NCBI RefSeq assembly: GCF_000003605.2
Contig: NW_003150760.1
Coordinates: forward strand, 77,208 to 99,864
Length of the DNA stretch: 22,657 nucleotides
Direction of reading: 5' to 3'
From: Saccoglossus kowalevskii
Lineage: Eukaryota; Hemichordata; Enteropneusta; Harrimaniidae
Shown: positions 1-11,555 of the stretch, piece after piece
How positions within the stretch are numbered: the first letter of the stretch is position 1
How the letters are laid out: every line of letters starts with the position of its first letter
Made by a program: the position numbers and the translations under genes
The notes under the pieces: generated by a model
What the model saw: only the letters and a program-made list of their open reading frames with translations
Told to the model about the DNA's origin: nothing
Database searches by the model: none

Positions 1-390
1 TCCGTGGGTATGAGGAATGGGTTGTTTTGGTGGGTTAGAGGGTACTAGTACGAATACGAATGTACCATTTGATGAATATGAAGAATTTGTGGGTTATTGT
101 GTATGTGGAATGGGTTACTAAGGGGTGTGTGGGTATGCGAAATGGGTTATTTGGCGGGTCGGTGAATGTGTTACTCGGCATCGTATACTTATTTAGTAAG
201 TTTATGTGATAAGTATTAGATGCGTGCCTGGGTTGCTGGGTGTGCAGAATGGTTCCATTGTGGGTGCATGTGTTATTGTATGTATGCAGAATTAGTTGAC
301 TTGGCGGACAGATGCATGGGCTCTTGGGTATGCTGAATTAGCTCTCGGGTATGCGGAATGGGTTCCCGGGAAAGTGGAATGGGCTCCTGT
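1..390 (+). repeat. Degenerate minisatellite, GGGTATGCGGAATGGGTT-like units
   Basis: The G/T-rich plus strand repeats an 18-base core, for example at 6-23, 99-116, 131-148, 238-255, 279-296, 326-340, 347-364 and 368-386, irregularly spaced and diverged. Spacing tightens to about 21 bp near 326-386. The array is cut by the window edge. A short frame at 296-484 with repeated LGYAE is a by-product of the repeats. Confidence 0.6.
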
Positions 391-1063
391 ACATACGAAA
401 TTCAAAAGTCCTAATCCCGGAAACGGGAAAGATGCACCAAGAGATATTCGAATTCGACATGATATCTATTATTTTTATTTTTAAACCTTAGTCTGTTCGT
501 TGAGTACGGATTAAGAGAGACAAACATTATATGTTACCATGGTGATCGCCTCTTACATCTTGTATCATTCTACCTTTTAATTTATTACTGGTGTCCATTT
601 CGGAGTTTAACAAATTTTCTCAGATCGGTCAGCGGGTGCATAAGGACAACGTGTACCAAACGTGATAACCACACCCGTTGCAAATCCAAAATATTCTAAA
701 AAGAAGACGAACTCATCCCGACGGATAAACAACAGAGGTGTTTTTGTCAAGCGAAATCACTTGAATGCGTTTTACCCACTATTCAGAATAACTTGTGGTC
801 AATGAGTCCAGTCGGGGGTGTTGTATTGGTTGGGTGACCATGCAGATCGATACAATCGGATAGTGGGTGGAGTCTCTTCACTTCGTCTATTCTTAGACCA
901 AGGAGCTATGTTGTGGCGATAAAGAGTATAATAGGGCAGGTGGTGGGTCCATGAACACGGCAACAAATTACAGTTCTCTTTCATCACTGTAAGTGACAAG
1001 TTATGTCTTTATTTCCCACGTCGCACTCCACACTGTCAGTCTGTTAGTGATTACTCCCGGAAA

Positions 1064-1077
1064 TGACGTCACACGTG
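1064..1077. promoter_or_regulatory. Abutting CRE and E-box palindromes
   Basis: TGACGTCA (1064-1071) shares its last base with ACACGTGTGT, which contains CACGTG (1072-1077). These are consensus sites for CREB/ATF and bHLH-ZIP factors. No TATA box or gene start is evident nearby, so this may be a distal element or chance. Confidence 0.25.
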
Positions 1078-2283
1078 TGTGGAATGCACGTCGGTAGCAA
1101 TGACGCCGCTGACAATGATTCTTGAAAAAATAATATTGGTGAATTTATTTCAAATTCTACTTTTTGTAACATTTTAGGTTTGACAACAACTAATTGCGGC
1201 TGTAATAACCATGGCAACAATTTGTACGTAAGCTAGTAGACACCAGATCACAATAGCCATGCAGAGATTAACAACATCCTATTAATAGTATTCCAAAGGC
1301 CCGACTTCGGATTTGTGGATTTATTTGACGGGTGACAGTCATTCTACTAAAAGCAAATTGTAACGCAATGTTGTTACAATCATACACCATATCAATATTT
1401 TGTAATCTAAATAGTAGATTATACACATGACGTATGGTTTCAACAAGATCTAGGTGTAATTCAATCGAAAACATTATACGGGTATGCGTTTACTTTTAAA
1501 AAAACAAAGCAGAAAGGGACGCTTTAGTCGTTTCGATATAGATAAATTATAAATAAATTCAATATTACAATGCAATTTGTTGTTTTCACTGGAAAGCTGG
1601 ATAATACAGGTTATACATTCTCTATAAATGACAATCATAGTTCTTAAATTCAAATATACCGTTTTAAAAACTATTTTTAATTTCTAGTATGACATGGCGT
1701 CACGTGGCGCTTAGATTCGTGAATTGGAATAATGCCGGTTATTTTTTTTCAAATAAATGTACCCAAATGTATATGTAATTTAATTTTGAAGTTAATAAAT
1801 CAAATATCTAAATATTGTTTTTCAGCCGCAATTCATGCATCAATCGTGTTTTCACAAATTGGCATTATTTCCTCTGTTGAGATTCACGAATTCTGATATC
1901 AATTAAGTTATTTGTTCTTTTAATTACCTACCGGTCTAACATACATTGGATAGGTGTTTCTAATTGTCGCCGCATTCCGTGTCACATATGGTCAAGTACA
2001 ATGACATATACTGAGCATTATGAAAGAATAGACACTCAAACACTGCTTGACGAATCTGTTACAAACAAATACAAACAAGGGTAGCAAGACAAAGATGCAT
2101 GAAACATAACAAATACTTCGTACCCGAGAAAGGACTTGTTGATTTCCCACGGGTCAATAACCTGCCCAATTAACGTACATATTGTGCGTTGTTTGTTTCG
2201 TCGTGGGTAGGATATGACTTTCGATTAGTTTTAATTAATTAGATGATTTAATTATGTGTATTACTATCGTTATTAGAGTACTA

Positions 2284-2336
2284 TGGCGAGGACACTGACA
2301 TTTTATTGTTTGACCCCACTGTGTGGATCCTCGCCA
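2284..2336. repeat. Inverted repeat, 9-bp arms
   Basis: TGGCGAGGA at 2284-2292 and its perfect complement TCCTCGCCA at 2328-2336, separated by 35 nt. The arms are GC-rich in AT-rich surroundings. It could be the remnant of a small inverted-repeat element. Confidence 0.4.
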
Positions 2337-3115
2337 CATATGTTGTAAATCCCTGGTCATAAAATCGTGTCAAAAATAGGACAAAGAAATCGTGACTAAC
2401 TTGAAGTTGGCGGAGAAACGCGAGAAAGTCAGTGTATAATAAAACAAATACGAGAAACGGAACTTGACAGCGTCAGAGAGCGATGTGAATAGACTGACTC
2501 AATTTATTAACACAACTAGTATTAAGGTTTTATGATGAACGAGGTTTGTGTACTTAGGGGGACTTTCCAATTTTGTGATTCAACCACCAAACTTTGCAGT
2601 CTAGTAGTTTTGCATTAATGACATTGATAATCATGACTAAGCAATTTCTACTGCACTGTGCGAAACATTGGGGATATGGTAGTTTTTCCTTTCTACCTTA
2701 ATTAAGTCATATAGTAACCAACGTTATTATGATTACACAGAAAGTTATTATTGCTAAAATTGCAATGATTTAATGTACACATTAGGTGCAAACTTTATTG
2801 TATGCGGAACGATTCAGGAAAAAACCAAACCGCTTCTCATTGGTTGGTTTACAAGTACAACGGAAACGTGCTTTGTTTGGCCCACGAGAAATTATCACCG
2901 ACTAATTATTATTGTGTACGAGACACTAGTAATTAACACCCCACTGTTTCTTTCTAACCAGGTTACATTCCGATAGTTTTTTTTGGATCAAAGAACATTA
3001 AAGGATGCCACACCTGTATTTTGTAAAACAAGACACTGATTAATTTGGAATAAATAGTATACAATTTACTGGTCCAGGAGTTCTTTGCAATTAATCACTA
3101 TGGGAATGTAAAGAG

Positions 3116-3759
3116 GATCCCACGAGAACGCAGAGGTACAAACACGATCCCACGGAAACGTAGAGGTGCGAACACGATTCCACGCGAACGCATAGCTACA
3201 GGCACGAATCCATGCGAACGCAGAGGTACAGACAAAATCCTACAAAAATACAGAGGTACACACACGAACACGTGGGAACGCAGCGGTACAGACACGTTCT
3301 CATGGGAATGCAGAGGTGCAAACACGATCCTACGACAACACAGAGGTGCAAACACGATCCCACGTGAACGCAGAGGTGCAGACAAGATCCCACGGGAACG
3401 CAAAGGTGCAAACACGATCTCACGTGAACGCAGAGGTGCAGACAAGATCCCACGGGAACGCAGACGTGCAAACACGATCCCACGTGAACGCAGAGGTGCA
3501 GACAAGTTCCCAAGGGAACGCTAAGGCGCAAACACGATCCCACGTGAACGCAGAGGTGCAGACAAGATCCCACGGGAACGCAAAGGTGCAAACGCGATCC
3601 CATGTAAACGCAGAGGTGCAGACAAGATTCCACGAGAACACAAAAGTGCAAACACGACCCCACGTGAACGCAGGGGTACAGACAAGATCCCACGGGAACG
3701 CAAAGGTTCAAACACGACCACGTGAACGCATATGTGCAGACAAGATCCCACGGGAGCGT
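3116..3759. repeat. 30-bp minisatellite with 60-bp higher-order unit
   Basis: About 21 tandem monomers of 30 bp, each starting GATCCCACG. From about 3340 on, two monomer types alternate (CACGTG with CAGAGGTGCAGACAA; CACGGG with CAAAGGTGCAAACAC), making a 60-bp unit; the left part (3116-3340) is more diverged. A 2-bp deletion near 3717 breaks the register. As 30 is divisible by three, several frames stay open on both strands (for example QTRSHVNAEV/QTRSHGNAKV on plus, 3316-3762). Simultaneous openness on both strands marks these as by-products rather than proteins. CACGTG occurs at 3361, 3421, 3481, 3541, 3661 and 3719. Confidence 0.92.
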
Positions 3760-6494
3760 TGACGATTGAAACACGAAAACATGAGAAAATATGTTCTTCT
3801 TACAGGAAGACATAGGAAAGCATAATTACAGGAACCTGGGGCACCAACGAAAAAGCTTTGGATAAGCAAAGATGCAGGCAAGATAATTTGGAAATATGCG
3901 TGAATTTGAAAGATTTGCGAAAGCTCCTACTTCCCAAAAAACAGATATTTGAGAAAGTTTCTACTTCCCAGAAACAGTTGTATCTGCAACAAATGACTTT
4001 CGATAACCTTGAAAACTAAATAGACTAATAAACATATCATAACACAGTAAAATATATTAATAAATCCAATCTCCAAACGCAAGCCGTTGCCATTTCAACT
4101 GAAAACAAATCCATACTTATACTGAGTCTAAATTAATTTTGCGATAGAAATATGTACACCTAATGTAATATACCAATATGTACATAGGTATAGCACATAT
4201 ATAACTAGAAGATCAATTTTCAGCAAGAACACTCTGAAAATGGCTGCCGAAATCTCATTTTTAAAGCAAGAGAGCAGCGAGAAGTCTCGTTATGCTGTGG
4301 AGAGTACAGGAAAAACAAGTCACGTGACTGTCTCGCTCCCAACGAGATCTTGGCGACCATTTGCGATTACGGTATATCGATATCTAGCTATGCCATCTAT
4401 GTGTCTGAATACTAATGCTATTTATAGATAACATGTATCTAAGTCATCGGTGGGCACAACAACGGTTAAATTTGCTTATTAGTATACAATAAATAATATC
4501 TACTATAAAATACTTTATTTGCGCTTTGAATTCATTTTTACTGAGGAGATGGTTCAGTGAGCATAAAATGCATCGAATATAATTTTGTTCTATACTCTAT
4601 ATTCAACTCATAAAAAATCAGTAAAAATAAATTCCATACAAAACACCAACAAGCCTTTTCGGTGAAAAGTAATTCCAGCTAAAATCACGGTATTTTACAG
4701 TATTGGTCTATGTGTTCTTATGAAGTGAAAGTTGAACATCAAATACTTTAATTTTATGTACTGCACTTTACATTTTTAGTAATTGACACGGAAAAAACGT
4801 ATAGTGTGTGATAGGCCAAGAATGTTACGGAGGAGAATACAAAAGGCTTCTTGTAAAAACGAAATGCAGACGTGAAGTGGTGCTTGACATAACCATGATG
4901 TAATTGTGCAAATATAACTATGCAGTAATTAACCTTAGTTTACTTTTTTCAAAATGTTAAACCAACTAAAAAAGTATGCATTGTTGACCCACAAGGAGAA
5001 GATAGGGGTGTTTAGAAACCGACACGTGACATGCTGGAATGGGACCCCTTGTTCCAATCGCACCACTCATGGCGGTAGTACAGTCTGAACATTATGATCA
5101 AAACTAAAATTAAATATGAAAAAATTGTTTTTCTCTAAAAAAACTCATCACTTATACATGTAACTTATATTTTATCCATGAAGCGAGGAACATTGATTGC
5201 ATTTGCAATTTGACCCTAAAATAAAATGTCCCAGTTACTAGTAAAGTTTGCCGTTAGAAAACAATTAGCATAAAGGTTGTCGCTACTTGCTGAACTTGAT
5301 TAGTGTGTTTGATCAATGTGTACGTGTTTTTTCTGTTTATATAGTGGACCTAGAACAGGTGAAGTAACCCGGATGGCCATCGGACATTCCGAGCACGAAG
5401 GACAATTAGAAACATTTAAAAGTACAATTTTATTTCAATATAATTTTATAATCGTAATTGATAAACCACGATCTCGTTCAAGTTGTAATAACACGATATT
5501 TGTGACGGGGTCTCACAATAACACGACTTGTTTCTTCTAACATGTTCCCAATGGGCTCACAAATTTAAGTCGAACAGCGATACGAAACAATTCTATGTTT
5601 CTGCTGACACTTTATTTTGCAAATTGAGTGACATGAATTAATTAAATAACCATGAAAAAGTAGGTTTTACATTTCTCGAATTTGCATACTCACTGGGATG
5701 TGTATTAAGGTAACATACTATTGACTATGACATTGGACATTTACTTGCTTTAGGTATCCAACACACTAGAGAGAATGCGCCTTATTGACGCTATCGACAC
5801 ACCCTGTTTACCCACGGAGCACCGCGTTCTAATAACGCGTAATTGTTTTGAATCACGTGGAACGTGAAGTGATCGCGTGTGAATTTAGGACCAGAGACTC
5901 TTACAGCGATCGACAGCCCGCACAACAAGCGCACTTTGCAGCAAGATCTTAATTCCTTAACAAAGAAAACACTTGTAACTCTAGCTCGACCACACTTTGA
6001 AAAAACTCGCTAAGGCGACAGTCCCGCGATAGGGGGATTGTGTTTAAAGCTTTGGGTTTTGTAGAAAGAAAAAAAACACACAGAAAAGACAGAATCCTAC
6101 CGTGATTGTATCGAGTAAATTAAATGTATTGTACCGAATGTCTGCTTATTGTTACACGGGATTTACGCTGACCACCACGCTCGGATGACTCTGTTGTAAT
6201 ACCAACATCTGCCACCGCTTGGAACACTGTCTTTCCTATCTCCGTTTCCGCTGTCTAATTATTCCAATTATTTTGGTTATCTTAAAAAAACGCCTGTTTA
6301 AGTATTTGGCCATGACCGCACCATTTACTTTTACTTGGTTACTAATGCAAGAAATTAGCGTATTTCGAAAATGTTTTTTTCTTCTTAATCTCCCAGACCG
6401 TTAATTGGACGGAATAATTTGTAAAACGGATGAAAGCTACCAGAGAGTGTTTCTCTTTGGTGAAACAAACGGGTGAAAGACTTTAATCAGTTAC
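3760..6494. other. Gene-free stretch with minor repeats
   Basis: No supported gene. It includes a two-copy direct repeat (3917-3977), a frame beginning AAAATGGCTGCCG at 4240 without further support, and a lone TTTACAGTA (4694-4702) resembling the MITE ends at 14524 and 18411. Confidence 0.5.
3917..3977 (+). repeat. Two-copy imperfect direct repeat
   Basis: 3917-3944 and 3951-3977 share GAAAG, CTACTTCCCA and AAACAG, with a 6-base gap between the units. Confidence 0.5.
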
Positions 6495-6734
6495 CTGAAT
6501 GATGGCGTGCTCGCATTGCATCATGGGGGTTTGGGGTACGACCGTCTCGGTGTTTTTCGAAAGTGTAAATCAACAAAATTTCAAACAACGCAGTATTAGC
6601 TTTTGGATAATGGCTCACTACTGTGACTTCAATATTTGAAACGGCCGTCTCATACGGAGTGAAACCGTGACGATTATAGCAAAAAATAATAGTTGAAATA
6701 CTGAACATTGCCCTTGAAAACAATCTATTGGTTC
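6495..6734 (-). CDS. Weak internal exon candidate, unknown product
   Basis: 240 nt open in one frame, bounded by GATAATTACAG at the 5' side and CAG|GTAACT at the 3' side. The peptide contains HGFTPYETAV and, about 45 residues later, DGRTPNPHDAMRARHH, faintly recalling the start of ankyrin repeats (DGxTPLHxA). Spacing and the missing LLxxGA segment argue against a normal ankyrin repeat. Another donor-like CAG|GTAAAC sits upstream near 6858. I would not name a function. Confidence 0.17.
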
Positions 6735-7185
6735 CTGTAATTATCAGACGCCATTTCATTTGAGATATCAAGTTGCAATAGGGAAGTAAATACATCGTCC
6801 AGGCGTGGCATACTCGATATACTTCAACCACAGACCTTGGGCTTGCAATGGTTTACCTGAACGTGCCTAATGATATAACTTAGAGTATGCGATTCCATTT
6901 ATTGGCTATTCACCATAAACCAGGTGGATGTGTGGATTATACACCAAGAATATATGTTAGGTACAGTGTACATGTGATGGAGTGATTGCAAGCAATTACT
7001 GCGATTCTCAGTCGGCTTTGCAAGTAGACGACGCTCCTTGCATGTCTTAGTTCGTGGCCAGACCTTTTGTCCATTGCATATGATGAGATAAAATAAAATA
7101 AACACAATAAAAGATGTACAGTACAAAAATATTCAATGTATTTACTAGTACCTTGGGAACATATCTCCGGAAAAGTAGATTTATT

Positions 7186-7198
7186 GGGGGGGGGGGGG
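7186..7198 (+). repeat. Poly-G tract, 13 G
   Basis: Uninterrupted run of 13 G in AT-rich sequence; prone to length error in sequencing and to quadruplex or slippage behaviour. Confidence 0.9.
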
Positions 7199-7946
7199 CT
7201 TCACAGACAACGTAACATTCTGCATGTAACATTCAATTTGAAAAAAAAAATATTTATAAAGGAACCCACGCACATTTGATAGAGCGAGGAAAATAAATTA
7301 ACATCATCGTGAAAATAAATAGCTCTGAGTGAAACTGAAGAAGAAAATAATTTGCACACAGTTTTCTGTCATTTCCGTTCTCCTTCCAAAGTTCGAATGG
7401 TCCAACCCAGGCCCTGAAAACAACTCTATTTTGAAAACATATAAACACGTGTGTGGCATCGCCAATTACCGAGAGTCCACAATAGGTATTATCGCGGGAG
7501 ACTAGGATAGGAAAGTGACTTACTTCATCATAAAGGAATTCTAAATTTGAACTCTAATCGGAGTTAATTAAAAATAAATATACATTTTGCAAGAAAATAG
7601 GTGATAAACGAAATGTAAGGAAAATCATATGATATGTGCTTACGATTCTTTCTGTGAAATTAAACTAGCACAGCGAATAAAATATAACGTACTCGCAATA
7701 TCTGGCCCCAGCTAACCTGATCCATCCACCGGTAATACCGCAAATTCACCGGAACAAACACTTACCGAGTGGATATCCCTACATGACCTTGTGTCGTGAT
7801 GTATAGACACGTCATCCGGTAAATAGGTGTGTTTTAAGTCGCCCCTTAAACTAACAAAACGCTCAGCGGATACATTGAATTACCACGCACCAACATAATT
7901 TCCACTTTTTAATTAGACACATCATAAAAGCGGAATTCTGAATTAG

Positions 7947-7969
7947 TATGCATGTCGAGTGCATGCATA
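7947..7969. repeat. Perfect 8-bp hairpin TATGCATG/CATGCATA
   Basis: Arms at 7947-7954 and 7962-7969 with a 7-nt loop TCGAGTG. No gene or T-tract is associated. Confidence 0.5.
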
Positions 7970-8550
7970 GAATAGTCTTTGAAGTTAAACTCATTGTCGG
8001 TGGTGTTTGAGAAACTTCCACACGAGTTGAAACGTTTTGGTGTACTTTTCATTAGATGTTTGTCCGAGGAATCCGATTTGAGGTGATTAAGGATATGTGA
8101 GACGGTCTAACGAAGAAACAGAAGCGACGTATATATTGATGGGCTGTGTGAATGGTTTGGTAACGCGCGAGTCGCCAGTAGCGTAACCCATGAGTCGTAG
8201 TACGATGTTTTATGGGAATGTCTTTATTTATGTCACATGACGTAAAATGTGAAACAAATACACTCCCCGCATTCCCACCCGAGATTAATTATTTCCACCA
8301 ACTTAGGAGGTTCAATGCTATCAATCACCCCAGCACGGTTCAGGATATCAGACATTTCTTGTTTGTACGGTGTGTTGCAATTTACAATAAACTACTGCAC
8401 TAAAATAGCACTCTATTCACAAGCAACAAAAAATAAGACGTATAGTCGCCTCCCTTTTAACAACGAACCAAAACATGAAATGTACAAGCGGTGAAACTAA
8501 TAGCAGTTGTCGGTTACAGTCGGTGCCAATGCATAATGAAATGGACCTAC

Positions 8551-8668
8551 CGGGGACGCTCAACTTTATCGTCATTCCCAGACTTGAATTGAATTCCTCG
8601 CTTGCCTTTCAAGCACGCCTTGCATTTGTATGCAAGTGCCAATAGCATCACGCATAGCAGGGTAATTA
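8551..8668 (-). CDS. Possible transmembrane internal exon, unknown product
   Basis: On the minus strand a good acceptor (CTATTTCTTTCCAAG, ending at 8669) is followed by 118 nt and a donor CCG|GTAGGT. In one frame the exon encodes ITLLCVMLLALAYKCKACLK, a hydrophobic segment followed by a basic, Cys-containing stretch, then a polar tail. This is the usual layout of a type I membrane protein at the inner face of the membrane. Phases would be 1 at the start and 2 at the end. No neighbouring exon is recognisable, so the parent protein cannot be named. Confidence 0.27.
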
Positions 8669-8914
8669 CTTGGAAAGAAATAGTCGAATATGCGGGATTT
8701 TTGTAGATTAATAGATTGTAATGTATTATCATTTTTTTCAAAAATGTGATGTGCTTTTTTTATGTTCAAAAGTTCCATATTTATTTCCGAGTATCCTGTA
8801 GTGTACTGTGATTAGCGCCACGGTGCATGTGGACGCAGCTTAACGCGCAACTTGGGGTGATTTTTGATGTATGAACCTGACAATACACCATTTGCGGGTT
8901 TCTGCGTCACGTGG

Positions 8915-9210
8915 TATCCTCGGGGGCGGAGCTACGTCACAAGACGTTCCACGTTGCTAAAACGCGCACCACGTATTTCTATGGGCTCTGCGCGCGCTGC
9001 CGAGAAACAACAGGAACTCAACTTTGAAGTAATCCTGAACAATCAAATTTATATGTGTTACACACGCAGTGGTAATTTTGTTATCCTGTTTAGGAGAAGG
9101 AGAGTCTCAACAACTATCCCAAAGTACCGTTCTCTGAGAGTGTTCGGCCTTTGTTTTCACCGTGATGGTTGCCATGCGGTGAAAATGCCCGGATGTCCGC
9201 TCCGAGAATA
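8915..9210 (+). mobile_element. MITE-like element, family CCTCGGGGGCGGA, copy 1
   Basis: Left end TATCCTCGGGGGCGGA (8915-8930); right end TCCGCTCCGAGAATA (9196-9210) is its near complement, and the right end of copy 3 is an exact complement. The ends TA...TA suggest a TA target-site duplication as in Tc1/mariner-type elements. Length 296 bp. Inside are GCTACGTCA just after the left end and a segment (9009-9210) shared with copy 2. A 135-codon frame (8864-9271) crosses the element; because copy 2 has changes at all codon positions and a stop, I regard it as non-coding. Confidence 0.6.
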
Positions 9211-9390
9211 CGCCACACTTACACGCCATTATATCGTCCTTGTTCTTAGTACTATTAGTTGGTTGTTATAATACAACTAAGAAAATCCTTCAGGTATTCA
9301 TTCAATATTAATCCAAGCGTTTTCAAGCAAACGTTAAACTTGAACGTGAACTCATGGAAAAGTACAGTCGCCTCGTACAAACTGGAGTAA

Positions 9391-9659
9391 AATATGAATC
9401 GTTGAGGGCGCTGGCATGGAACTTCTGGACGAAGAGCTGTGAAAATAGCTAAATTCAAGAAAACAGCACAAATCAACTTTGAAGTAACCTTGAACAACCA
9501 AATTGATATATGTTGCACATGCATGGACAACCTTCTCACATTATTCAGGGGAGTCTCAACAACTATTCCAAAGCACCATTTTCTGAAAGTTTTGGTCTTT
9601 GTTTTCACCGTGATGGTTGCCAGGCGATGAAAATGCTCGGATGTCCGCCCGAGGGTAGA
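9391..9659 (+). mobile_element. MITE-like element, family CCTCGGGGGCGGA, copy 2 (diverged)
   Basis: 9462-9659 aligns with 9009-9210 of copy 1, sharing TCAACTTTGAAGTAA, GAGTCTCAACAACTAT, TTTTCACCGTGATGGTTGCC and CGGATGTCCGC. The right end is CCGCCCGAGGGTA. The left end is only weakly recognisable near 9391 (TCGTTGAGGGCG). Same orientation as copy 1, about 250 bp away. Confidence 0.6.
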
Positions 9660-11454
9660 GGTTTTACGAGGTACAGATAACTAGTGTTTTTCAGCTTATT
9701 TAATTATTCTAAAATAATACCTACCTAATACCTTAGTTAAGCGCCAGGGTGTGAAATGTTTTTGTTCACGTACAAAGACTGCTTGCTCTATACTAGCCAC
9801 GTTACACGACCTCGGCTTGCTCTTATGGATAATAATTATTTGAGGGAAATAAATTAAGTATAATTATAATCTGAATCGTGTTCAGTTTGATCAATATCAT
9901 AACGCTACCAGGCCACCGTAACATACAAGTACATGTACTCACGTTTCAACTCTGCCGTGAATTTGCCGCGACATGAGGGCGCACTTTAATCTGTGCTGGG
10001 CATTTATGAACAGGGTCAGCATTACACAGGTTTTGGTGATAGACAAATGTTTGTTGGAAGGCCTAGTGCTGAGCTGACATAGTCTTATTTTGATCTGTAA
10101 TTAACACTGTGTTAAAGACTTTCTTTCGTGTTTATGCAGAAAAGTACAATATTTTTACGCAGTAAAATCATATTTGTCAAAGTTATTTTCAACATGAGTT
10201 GTTGAACACATTACATAGTTTGTAATTCATTCATTTTTTCAGTCATAATTCAAGACAAATAAAAGGTAAAAATATAGAGAATATAGTAAATTATCTTTTT
10301 CTGTAATCTTGTGTAATCGGTAATTATGAAAATTATTTATGGGTGCAGAGAGAATACGTTTCGTTATGAATTATTCTTAATATAAATTTTTGAATTATCT
10401 TGTCAAAATCAGATTTTTAATTTTTTTTCCGCTAAAAAACGAAAGAATTTCACAATGTTGAAAACGGAACTCTTTATGGTAATGTTAATTGTACAATTCT
10501 CTCTTTAAATATATATATCCGCGATTGTGCAGAGCTACATTAAATATTAAACACAAGTCTAGTTCTCTATGATCAACATGTGAACACCGTCTCGGTTAGT
10601 TGAATTCAGCCTCCTCGCTTTTATAATGCCTCAAATCAACCGATTGAGGGCGCAATCATAGAACAACATCGGCTTTCTAGGAAGAGGGGTTAGGGATGGA
10701 GGAGTAGCTGGCACAAGATACAGAAAAATAAATAAACAGCATTTGACATTGTTGCTGAAAATAAAGAGCAAGTCCAATTGTACAGTATATAGCATGTTTA
10801 CAAATATAAAATAACCTTAATGTTCATAAAAATATAAGGTGAGTGATTTGTTTGCTCGTTCTCAAATATTTGTGAACTATTTTTGTTCAAAATCATTTTT
10901 ACTTATAAAAGCGCTACAAAAGGTCATAGCATATTTTTTTGTCTATTTATAACTCTCATTGAGAAAAAAGGTTAGATTATTATTTTTAAATTGTTTATCC
11001 TATTTTCGAATTGACTCTTTTCATTGTTAGTGTTGCTTTCACAATCTTCTGATATAATTATGATTGACTTGTAATTCATCAAGAGACAAGGAACCATCAG
11101 TCACTGACATGAATTATTTGTTTCCCTCTCAGTTCCAAAATATATCATATATATAAGTTATTTTTTCATAGGGTTTCTTTCGATAATTGTTTGATATCAT
11201 GTATTATCTACCAGTGTCTTTTAATAGAGTTGCCCCCTGGATGATTGATATCTAACCCAAAGCTCCTTCCCAGGCTACAACTATAAGACAAAAATTTCAT
11301 GATTTGAATTTGAACTCAATAGTATTATCGAAATGCCTATCTGGCATTGAGATTCGCTCACTTCATCAAAATTGATCATCATCAAATGTTCATGGCACAT
11401 TAATAAGTATGGAAATACTTCCAAAATACTTGTGTGTTTGCAAACAAATTGTAG
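9660..11454. other. Gene-free, very AT-rich stretch
   Basis: No open frame worth reporting, no splice-supported exon and no recognisable repeat; long A/T runs and TATA-like strings only. Confidence 0.6.
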
Positions 11455-11555
11455 AATTTATTTATTTATTAAGTGTCAGTGTGACTGATAGGGGTTTGAA
11501 CTGCGGTTTGGACTGCGGCTGCGGGCGACCAAGCTAAGCCACTTCAACCAGTATA
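11455..11555 (-). mobile_element. tRNA-derived SINE-like fragment
   Basis: On the minus strand: GGTTGAAG, then a box-A-like TGGCTTAGCTTGG (11541-11529), then a box-B-like GTTCAAACC (11502-11494), 39 nt start to start, slightly short for a tRNA. A short body with a TCAGTCACACTGA hairpin follows, then an AATA-repeat tail (about 11472-11455). Internal Pol III promoter plus a short repetitive tail is the standard layout of tRNA-derived SINEs. The anticodon arm is not foldable by eye, so it is not a tRNA gene. Confidence 0.55.

Larger units (their letters stand above)
391..3115. other. Gene-free AT-rich stretch
   Basis: No supported gene: open frames are short, lack splice or composition support and overlap on both strands. 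Items seen within it are a TGACGTCA/CACGTG pair (1064-1077) and a 9-bp-arm inverted repeat (2284-2336), listed separately. The rest is ordinary AT-rich sequence. Confidence 0.6.
6735..8550. other. Gene-free stretch
   Basis: No supported gene. Contains a 13-G tract (7186-7198) and a short perfect hairpin (7947-7969). A fair acceptor TTGTTTTCAG near 7411 (minus) opens short frames without a recognisable product. Confidence 0.5.

Noticed and set aside
296..484. Frame with repeated LGYAE units
   Set aside because: By-product of the degenerate minisatellite; earlier repeat copies are out of frame and contain stops.
3196..3813. Long minus-strand and plus-strand frames (up to 205 codons) in the minisatellite, resembling repetitive proteins
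   Set aside because: Several frames are open together on both strands because the monomer is 30 bp; edges are diverged and there is no start, splice or composition support.
4240..4431. 63-codon frame starting at AAAATGGCTGCCG, a possible first exon
   Set aside because: Start context is good, but no donor site is convincing and the remaining peptide is unremarkable.
8864..9271. 135-codon plus-strand frame
   Set aside because: It spans an inverted-repeat element; the related copy at 9391-9659 shows changes at all codon positions and an early stop, so no coding constraint is visible.
9255..9608. 117-codon minus-strand frame
   Set aside because: Antisense to repeat copy 2; no conserved counterpart in copy 1.
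11490..11545. Functional tRNA gene
   Set aside because: Box spacing is short and no acceptor, D, anticodon and T arms fold together by eye; the AATA tail fits a SINE better.
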